From the NCBI GenBank assembly GCA_903827245.1, contig CAIKHO010000022.1:57015-121014 (forward strand): a stretch of 64,000 nt of DNA, written 5' to 3'. Numbering within the stretch: position 1 is the stretch's first letter; the number at the start of each line of letters is the position of its first letter. The notes under the pieces are model-generated. The model was not told the origin of the DNA. It was given only the letters and a program-made list of their open reading frames with translations, and did no database searches. Made by a program: the position numbers and the translations under genes. Shown here piece after piece: positions 56,923 to 64,000 of the stretch. The DNA is from an uncultured Opitutia bacterium (GTDB lineage Bacteria; Verrucomicrobiota; Verrucomicrobiia; Opitutales; Opitutaceae).

Positions 56923-57831
56923 ATGAACCACCCCCTTCTTCCTCTCCGCCGGTTGCTCGCCTTGGGCGCCGCTCTGGCCCTCACCCACCTCATGCCCGCC
57001 GCCGATGCCCCTGCACCTGCCCCCGCCGTCGCCATCCCGCTCTGGCCCCAGGGCACGCCGGGCTCCCTCGGCGACCGCCCGCAGGACAAGCCGACCCTGA
57101 CCGCCTTTCTCCCGGATCCCGCCAAACGCAACGGCGCCTCCATGCTCGTGCTGCCCGGCGGCGGTTACTCCAGCCTTGCCGCGCACGAGGGCGCCGCCTA
57201 CGCCGAGTGGCTCGCGGCCCACGGCGTGACGGCCTACGTGCTGCAATACCGCCTCGGCAGCAGTGGCTACCGGAACCCGGCCATGCTGCAGGACGTCGCA
57301 CGTGGCTTGCGCATGCTGCGCGCGTTTGCCCGACGTGATGGTCTCGATCCGGCCCGGGTCGGCATCATCGGTTCATCCGCCGGCGGCCACCTCGCGGCCA
57401 CCCTCGCGACGCATTTCGATGCCGGCAAACCCGATTCTTCCGATGCCTTTGAGCGGGAAAGCTCCCGGCCCGACGTCGCAGTCCTCTGCTACGCCGTGAT
57501 CACCATGGGTGAATTTGCCCACGCCGGCTCGCGCAACCAACTGCTCGGGCCCAATCCGTCCCCCGAGGCGCTGAAGGACATGTCGGCCGAGCTGCAGGTC
57601 ACGGCCCAGACTCCGCCTTGCTTCATCTGGGCGACCTTTGAGGACAAGACGGTGCCCGTGGAAAATTCCCTCATGTTCGCCTCGGCGCTCCGCAAAGCCG
57701 GTGTGCCGTTCTCGCTGCATATCTACGAAAAGGGCGCCCACGGCCTGGGACTCGGCCGGCCCGGCCACGAGGCGCCGCCGTGGGCAGACGAGTGCCTCTA
57801 TTGGCTGCGCGAACGCAAGTTCCTGCCGTAG
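56923..57831 (+). CDS. Secreted alpha/beta hydrolase (esterase/lipase-like)
   Basis: This 302-aa exported hydrolase has a signal peptide (LLALGAALALTHLMPAAD). The oxyanion-hole segment is VLPGGGYSSLA (residues ~76-86), the nucleophile motif is GSSAGGH (~150-156), and the C-terminal catalytic histidine is probably in KGAHGLGL. It resembles BD-FAE/acetyl-xylan esterase-like carbohydrate esterases that remove acetyl groups from plant polysaccharides. Its upstream neighbour is the candidate RNA with its terminator, so it should have its own promoter between 56797 and 56922. The ATG start is supported by the leader. Confidence 0.87.
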   Translation: MNHPLLPLRRLLALGAALALTHLMPAADAPAPAPAVAIPLWPQGTPGSLGDRPQDKPTLTAFLPDPAKRNGASMLVLPGGGYSSLAAHEGAAYAEWLAAHGVTAYVLQYRLGSSGYRNPAMLQDVARGLRMLRAFARRDGLDPARVGIIGSSAGGHLAATLATHFDAGKPDSSDAFERESSRPDVAVLCYAVITMGEFAHAGSRNQLLGPNPSPEALKDMSAELQVTAQTPPCFIWATFEDKTVPVENSLMFASALRKAGVPFSLHIYEKGAHGLGLGRPGHEAPPWADECLYWLRERKFLP

Positions 57832-57879
57832 CAATCCGTACGGCTGAGCCACAGCCCGGCCGTAGTAAAGTTTGACGCT

Positions 57880-57949
57880 GTAGGAGCGGCTTTACGCCGC
57901 GATCCTTCGCTTGCCTGATTAAATCATCGCGGCATAAGGCCGCTCCTGC
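57880..57949. repeat. Palindromic repeat, family B copy 3
   Basis: This 70-bp inverted repeat begins gtaggagcggctttacgccgcgat and ends atcgcggcataaggccgctcctgc. It lies between the hydrolase stop and the typA start. Confidence 0.9.
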
Positions 57950-58036
57950 CGGCGAGCGCCAACCCTTCGGCCTTGCTTTCGGCGGAGCGGGTGCGCAAGT
58001 TGGGACTCTTTTTCCAATTTGCATCCACGTCCGCGC

Positions 58037-59851
<1,815 letters not shown>

Positions 59852-59897
59852 GCGAAGGCCAGCCGGCATCGCCGGATTTCCTCACGCCTTGATCAAG

Positions 59898-59924
59898 GGC
59901 GGGCCACCAGGCCCGCCTTTTTTA
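59898..59924 (+). terminator. Intrinsic terminator after typA
   Basis: The 8-bp stem ggcgggcc/ggcccgcc with loop acca is followed by tttttta. It is about 45 bp after the typA stop. Confidence 0.9.
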
Positions 59925-59938
59925 TTTTCAGCTTTGGC

Positions 59939-59974
59939 GGAGGGGCGTCCCTTGCGGACGCCGGGCTTGCGGGC
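59939..59974. repeat. Half-copy of palindromic family D
   Basis: The arm ggaggggcgtcccttgcggacgccgggc resembles one arm of the complete element at 6982-7050, but the second arm is absent. Confidence 0.55.
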
Positions 59975-59992
59975 ATCGAGCCGGGCTCAGGG

Positions 59993-60065
59993 GTGGAATG
60001 CGTTGCCCCCAACGCATTGCGGCGAAGCCGCCCCCATACAGCGTGTTGGGGTCAACACGCTCCAC
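59993..60065. repeat. Palindromic repeat, family H (single copy)
   Basis: This 73-bp element has outer arms gtggaatgcgttg...caacacgctccac and an inner ggcggcgaagccgccc stem. It lies between the typA terminator and the gcvH stop. Confidence 0.65.
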
Positions 60066-60067
60066 CC

Positions 60068-60451
60068 TCAGGCGATCAGCTTGCCGTAGGCCGCTGCGTC
60101 GAGCAGCGCCGCCGCATCCGCCGGGTTCGCGAGCTTGAGCTTCAACATCCAGCCGCCGTCGTAGGGCTGCACGTTCACCGTCTCGGGCTTTCCCTCCAGC
60201 GCCGCGTTCACCGCGACGACCGTGCCCGCCACCGGCGCGTAGAGGTCGGAGGCGGCCTTCACCGACTCCACCACGCCAAAGGTTTCACCGGCCTTCAGGA
60301 CGGCCCCGACCTTGGGCGCCTGCACGTAGGTGATGTCGCCCAGCGAGCCCTGCGCATAATCGGTGATGCCGACCGTCGCCGTGCCATCGCTTTCAAGCTT
60401 CAGCCATTCGTGGGATTTCGCGTAGCGGAGGCCGGGGGGAACGTTGCTCAT
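60068..60451 (-). CDS. gcvH: Glycine cleavage system H protein
   Basis: This 127-aa lipoyl carrier of the glycine cleavage complex shuttles the aminomethyl group between P, T and L proteins. The lipoylated lysine is in the motif [13 protein letters not shown] (K64-65), and the ending has [12 protein letters not shown]. Length is standard. It follows gcvT on the same strand but is separated from it by an intrinsic terminator, so it may be transcribed separately. gcvP is not in the window. Confidence 0.96.
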   Translation of the reverse strand: MSNVPPGLRYAKSHEWLKLESDGTATVGITDYAQGSLGDITYVQAPKVGAVLKAGETFGVVESVKAASDLYAPVAGTVVAVNAALEGKPETVNVQPYDGGWMLKLKLANPADAAALLDAAAYGKLIA

Positions 60452-60463
60452 GATGGGATGATA

Positions 60464-60489
60464 TGTAGGAGCGGGTTTATCCCGCGATG
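60464..60489. repeat. Half-copy of palindromic family B
   Basis: The arm gtaggagcgggtttatcccgcgatgg resembles one arm of the full family B elements. It lies between gcvH and the gcvT terminator. Confidence 0.6.
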
Positions 60490-60501
60490 GTCTGTCGGCG
60501 A

Positions 60502-60529
60502 CAAAAAAAACGCGGCCGGAAGCCGCGCC
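60502..60529 (-). terminator. Intrinsic terminator between gcvT and gcvH
   Basis: On the minus strand the sequence ggcgcggcttccggccgcg forms a hairpin followed by eight Ts. Its start overlaps the gcvT stop codon, so gcvT transcripts would normally end before gcvH. Confidence 0.8.
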
Positions 60530-61629
60530 TATGTTTTCTTAAGTTCGACGAAGGGAGGTTTGACGAGCTGGAGCGAAATTTTCGTCCCACGGATGTCCAC
60601 GGCGAGCGGCTGCAGGGCGGCGGCGGTCGTGACCAGGGCGGAGCCGATCGCCTCGTTCAGGATCGGCGAAAGCGTGCCGGAAAGCACCCGCCCCACCGTC
60701 GCGCCGTCGGGCCCGAGCACCGGCGTCTCGGCGCGCACGATGCGGCGGTCGCCGGTCTTGAAGAACACGACCCGGTGCGAGCCGCCCTTCTGCTTTTCCT
60801 CCAGCAGGGCGCTGCGACCGTTGAAATCGCCGCCTTTTTCCAGCTTCACCGTCCAGCCCAGCCCGGCGGTCAGCGGGGAAATGTCCTGCGTGATCTCGTG
60901 CCCGTAAAGCGGGTAACCCGCCTCGAGGCGCAGGCTGTCGCGCGCGCCGAGCCCGACCAGCTCCAGGCCCAGCGGGGCGCCCGCGGCCAGCAGGGCCTCG
61001 GCCAGCGGCACGGCGTCGCCCGCCGCATGATAAAGCTCGAAGCCATCCTCGCCGGTGTAGCCCGTGCGGCTGATCAGGCAGTGGATGCCGGCCACCGTGC
61101 CCTCGACGAAGTGGTAGTACTTCACCAGGCCAAGCTTCGCGCCGGTGAGTGACTGGACGATCTGCGCCGCACGCGGTCCTTGCACCGCCAACAGGGCGTA
61201 GTCCTCGCACCGGTCCGTGATCGTGACCGCAAAACCGGCGGCCTGCGCGCGGATCCAGGCGAGGTCCTTGGCGATGTTCCCGGCGTTGATGCACAGGAAA
61301 TAGTCCTCGGGCCCGCGCATGTACACCAGCAGGTCGTCCACCACGCCACCGTTGGCGTAACACATCGGCGAGTAGAGCACGCGGCCGGGGAAAAGCCGCG
61401 CGACATCGTTGGTCACAAGGTGATTCAGGAATTTGCCCGCCTCGGGGCCCTTCACGTCGACCTCGCCCATGTGGCTCACGTCGAAAAGTCCCGCGGCCCG
61501 GCGCACGGCCTTGTGCTCCTCGAGGATGCTGCGGTACTGCACCGGCATCTCCCAGCCCGCAAAATCGACGAGGCGCGCGCCATGGGCGGCATGGAAGTCG
61601 CGCAGGGGCGTGCGTTGGAGTTCGCTCAT
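60529..61629 (-). CDS. gcvT: Aminomethyltransferase (glycine cleavage T protein)
   Basis: This 366-aa tetrahydrofolate-dependent aminomethyltransferase is the T component of glycine cleavage. Signatures are [24 protein letters not shown] near the start, FDVSHMGEV, the folate-binding region with [15 protein letters not shown], and [19 protein letters not shown]. The ATG at 61629 gives the normal length. The open frame to 61848 adds non-homologous residues and was excluded. gcvH follows downstream after an intrinsic terminator. Confidence 0.96.
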   Translation of the reverse strand: MSELQRTPLRDFHAAHGARLVDFAGWEMPVQYRSILEEHKAVRRAAGLFDVSHMGEVDVKGPEAGKFLNHLVTNDVARLFPGRVLYSPMCYANGGVVDDLLVYMRGPEDYFLCINAGNIAKDLAWIRAQAAGFAVTITDRCEDYALLAVQGPRAAQIVQSLTGAKLGLVKYYHFVEGTVAGIHCLISRTGYTGEDGFELYHAAGDAVPLAEALLAAGAPLGLELVGLGARDSLRLEAGYPLYGHEITQDISPLTAGLGWTVKLEKGGDFNGRSALLEEKQKGGSHRVVFFKTGDRRIVRAETPVLGPDGATVGRVLSGTLSPILNEAIGSALVTTAAALQPLAVDIRGTKISLQLVKPPFVELKKT

Positions 61630-61738
61630 GGAAGGACGACTAGGCGGACCCCGCCGGAACGCTGCAAGGCTGTTTTGGACCGGACCCGCCGCGTGCAGTT
61701 TGTATTCGCAACGCGCGGCGGCTCCATAAACTGGGGTC

Positions 61739-62821
61739 ATGCACTGGCTCATCCTGGCCATCGTCCTGACCCTGGGCATTTCCTTCATTTGCTCGCTCTT
61801 CGAGGCGCTGGTGCTCAGCACGACCGTGGCCGAGATCGAGGCGCTCAAGAAGGTCCGTCCGCGCCGCGGTCAGGTCCTGGAAACGATCAAGCACGAGCTC
61901 GACGAGACCATTTCCGCCATCCTGACGCTCAATACCGTCGCCAACTCCCTCGGCTCCGTCGTCATCGGCGCGCTCGGCGCGCACCTGTTCGGCGACCGCG
62001 TGCTCGTCGGCATCACCATCACCTTTGGCGTCGTGTTGCTCATTGGCTCCGAGGTGCTGCCGAAGAACCTCGGGGTCGTCTACCGCCGCCAGCTCCAACC
62101 CTATGTGGTTTATCCCCTCTGGTGGCTGCGGCGCGTCCTGACACCCGTGACCTACCTTTGCAATCTCGTGGTGCGGCTCTTCATCCCCGAGCAGGCGAAC
62201 GTGCACCGCTCGGACGAGGAGATCATCCTGCTGGCCGAGCGCGGCGCGCAGCAGGGCACGCTCTCCAAGAGCGAATCCAACATCATCGCCAACGCCCTCT
62301 CGCTCGATAACGTGCGTGTGGGCGAGATCATGACCCCGCGCACCGTCGTCACTGCCCTGCGCAAGCAGGCCACCGTCGGCGAGGTGTTCCGGGAATTCCC
62401 CAACCTGCCCTTCGGGCGCATGCCGGTGTTCGGCCGCAACCTCGACGACATCGCGGGCCTTGTGCGCCGGCGCGACCTGCTCAAGGCGAAGGCCAACGAC
62501 CATGACCTCGCACTCGTCGAATCGCTCATGCAGGAGGTGAACTTCATCCCCGAGACGGCGACGGCCGCCAACGCGCTACAGCTCTGCCTGAAGGCCCACC
62601 AGAAGATGCTGGTGGTGGTGGACGAGTTCGGCTCCACCGCCGGTGTCCTCACGATGGAGGACATCATGGAGCACATCCTCGGGCGCGAGATCTTCGAGAA
62701 GGACGACGTGGCCGTGGACATGCGCGAACTCGCCCGGGCCAAGCAGCAAAGGCAATCCCGCCCCCGGCGCGCGGGCGAGGCGGACGACAGCCCGGCCCCG
62801 CCGCCGGCGCCGAAACCTTGA
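61739..62821 (+). CDS. CNNM/DUF21-CBS domain membrane protein (CorC/HlyC-like)
   Basis: This 360-aa membrane protein has an N-terminal CNNM/DUF21 transmembrane domain with about three to four helices (MHWLILAIVLTLGISFICSLFEALVLS, SLGSVVIGALGAHLFG). Two CBS modules follow (VGEIMTPRTVVTALR, MLVVVDEFGSTAGVLTMEDIMEHILG). The family includes magnesium/cobalt efflux proteins and haemolysin-like proteins. The usual C-terminal transporter-associated (CorC_HlyC) domain is missing, and the tail is Arg/Pro-rich. The ATG at 61739 is divergent from gcvT by 109 bp. Ion specificity is not deducible. Confidence 0.88.
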   Translation: MHWLILAIVLTLGISFICSLFEALVLSTTVAEIEALKKVRPRRGQVLETIKHELDETISAILTLNTVANSLGSVVIGALGAHLFGDRVLVGITITFGVVLLIGSEVLPKNLGVVYRRQLQPYVVYPLWWLRRVLTPVTYLCNLVVRLFIPEQANVHRSDEEIILLAERGAQQGTLSKSESNIIANALSLDNVRVGEIMTPRTVVTALRKQATVGEVFREFPNLPFGRMPVFGRNLDDIAGLVRRRDLLKAKANDHDLALVESLMQEVNFIPETATAANALQLCLKAHQKMLVVVDEFGSTAGVLTMEDIMEHILGREIFEKDDVAVDMRELARAKQQRQSRPRRAGEADDSPAPPPAPKP

Positions 62822-62929
62822 AACCGGAGCCGATCCTTCCAGTCATAAACGGGGCCTACGGCCGTTGCCCGAGCCCTGACCGGATGACTTCCCGGTCCAG
62901 ACCGCAATCACCGCCCGCCCCCACCACTC

Positions 62930-63769
62930 ATGCCTGCCGCCCCCAGCCTTTCCTTCGCCTACCTGGTTGATGACTGGAGTCCCTTCCTCGGCCCACACTG
63001 GGGAAACTTCGGCATCCGCTACTATGGCCTGGCCTATATCCTGGGATTTTTCACCGCGGCCTGGCTGCTGAACCGCTACGCCCGCGCCGGCCGCTCCCTT
63101 CTGCCGGCGGACAAGATCGGCGATTTCATGATCGCCGTCGTGTTTGGCGTCCTGCTCGGCGGCCGGCTGGGTTATTTCCTGCTCTACCAATTTGACACCT
63201 TGCGGAGCGATCCCCTGGAACTCCTGCGGGTCTGGGAGGGCGGCATGGCCAGCCACGGCGGCTTCATCGGCGTGGTCCTCGCGCTGGTCTGGTTTTCCCG
63301 GGCGGAAAAAATCCCGTTTTCCCATCTGGGCGATCTCGTCGCCTCGACCGCCTCCGCCGGGCTGCTCTTCGGCCGCGTGGCCAACTTCATCAACGGCGAG
63401 CTTTGGGGCCGGATCAGCGTCGTGCCGTGGGCGGTGATTTTTCCGCGCAGCGCACCGCCGGACATGCCGCTCTCCCACATTCCCCCGCGCCATCCGTCCC
63501 AGCTCTACGAGGCCGCGCTGGAGGGAGCGCTGCTGCTGGCGTTCATGCAATGGCGGTTCTGGCGCAGCGATGTCGTGCAGCGCCAGCCCGGCCGCCTCAG
63601 CGGCGAGTACCTCATCGCCTACGCCGTGGTGCGCGCGGCCGGGGAGTCCTTCCGCGAACCGGACGCCTCGCTCATTTTCGGTCTCAGCCGGGGAACGTTC
63701 TATTCCATCTTCCTCGCCGCGGCCGGCGTCGCGCTGATCGTGCGCGGCTCTAAGCGCGCCGCGGCCTGA
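62930..63769 (+). CDS. lgt: Prolipoprotein diacylglyceryl transferase
   Basis: This 279-aa integral membrane enzyme transfers diacylglycerol to the lipobox cysteine of prolipoproteins. Signatures are RYYGLAYILGF, GGRLGYFLLYQ, GGMASHGGFIGVV, the GRVANFINGELWGR motif, and HPSQLYEA. About seven membrane segments are predicted. It follows the CNNM/CBS gene by 108 bp on the same strand. The enzyme is required for the lipoprotein-type exported proteins predicted here, such as the one at 21590. Confidence 0.96.
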   Translation: MPAAPSLSFAYLVDDWSPFLGPHWGNFGIRYYGLAYILGFFTAAWLLNRYARAGRSLLPADKIGDFMIAVVFGVLLGGRLGYFLLYQFDTLRSDPLELLRVWEGGMASHGGFIGVVLALVWFSRAEKIPFSHLGDLVASTASAGLLFGRVANFINGELWGRISVVPWAVIFPRSAPPDMPLSHIPPRHPSQLYEAALEGALLLAFMQWRFWRSDVVQRQPGRLSGEYLIAYAVVRAAGESFREPDASLIFGLSRGTFYSIFLAAAGVALIVRGSKRAAA

Positions 63770-63779
63770 GCCCGGCCGT

Positions 63780-63864
63780 TTTCGCGCAGAGGCGCAAAGT
63801 CGTGGAGTACGAGAGGGGTCGGACTCGAAACCCCAAATTTCACACAGAGGCACGGCGGACATGC
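63780..63864. repeat. Family F half-sites after lgt
   Basis: Two related segments, ttcgcgcagaggcgc near 63780 and atttcacacagaggcacgg near 63838, match the arms of the palindrome at 24331-24406. The IS3-type element begins a few bases after the second. Confidence 0.55.
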
Positions 63865-63866
63865 GG

Positions 63867-64000
63867 TGATCCCCCGAAATCCGGGCCACTTGTAATGTTA
63901 GTCTGCGGCCCTAAAAGGAGCCCAGACCATGAAAGGCAAAAGACACACGACGGAACAGAAGATCCGCATTTTGCGGGAGGCCGACGGCGGCAAGAGCATC
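63867..64000 (+). mobile_element. Left end of an IS3-type insertion sequence
   Basis: The sequence starting tgatcccccgaaatcc looks like the terminal inverted repeat, followed by a short leader and an orfA beginning at 63929. The element continues beyond the window, so its right end, direct repeats and family member cannot be determined. Confidence 0.65.
63929..64000 (+). CDS. IS3-type transposase OrfA, partial
   Basis: The first 24 codons of a transposase orfA are visible, with the N-terminal MKGKRHTTEQKIRILREAD sequence typical of IS3-family helix-turn-helix OrfA proteins. A ribosome-binding site aaaaggag lies about 10 nt upstream. The gene is cut by the window end. Confidence 0.8.
   Translation, partial: MKGKRHTTEQKIRILREADGGKSI

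Overview
This is a GC-rich chromosomal window that most resembles a Verrucomicrobiota genome, probably Opitutaceae (inferred from gene content only). Pointers are a paired DUF1552 protein and DUF1587/1592/1588/1585 cytochrome-type protein, many Tat-exported enzymes, periplasmic quinohaemoproteins, GH29 fucosidases, a bacterial microcompartment (BMC) shell protein, a fused SecDF, and many intergenic palindromic repeats.

Positions 1-31,600 form a catabolic and respiratory island. It holds a solute symporter (cut by the window start), a zinc alcohol dehydrogenase, a cytochrome c, a GMC flavoprotein with its gluconate-dehydrogenase-subunit-3-like partner, the DUF1552/DUF1592 pair, two MFS transporters, a LarA-like racemase, an SDR dehydrogenase, a Tat-exported enolase-superfamily enzyme, a beta-propeller protein and two PQQ quinohaemoproteins. 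Three paralogous DapA-fold proteins carry Tat-type leaders. They keep the Schiff-base lysine but lack the GTTGE motif and the catalytic tyrosine. Each sits next to an oxidation or dehydration gene. A fourth DapA-family protein is an ordinary cytosolic aldolase by its residues. It overlaps by 4 bp a gene for a tandem-domain BMC shell protein and ends in a linker plus amphipathic helix that looks like a microcompartment-targeting peptide. This aldolase/shell pair and the exported DapA trio are the best candidates for undescribed biology here.

Positions 32,000-39,500 hold an orphan membrane-anchored coiled-coil protein, an HDOD protein, two GH29 alpha-L-fucosidases and a secreted esterase. tRNA-Arg(ACG) follows.

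Positions 39,800-64,000 are mostly housekeeping: yajC-secDF-recJ, speA, an SOS mutagenesis cassette lexA-imuA-imuB-dnaE2, hrpB, a secreted alpha/beta hydrolase, typA, gcvT and gcvH (separated by a terminator), a CBS/DUF21 protein and lgt. A copy of an IS3-type element begins at the right edge. Between hrpB and the hydrolase lies about 0.9 kb of apparently non-coding, hairpin-rich DNA ending in a textbook intrinsic terminator, a possible large structured RNA.

Many intergenic gaps carry palindromes of about 50-77 bp belonging to at least six sequence families. One copy lies in frame inside hrpB, and others form the 5' ends of two small secreted-protein genes.
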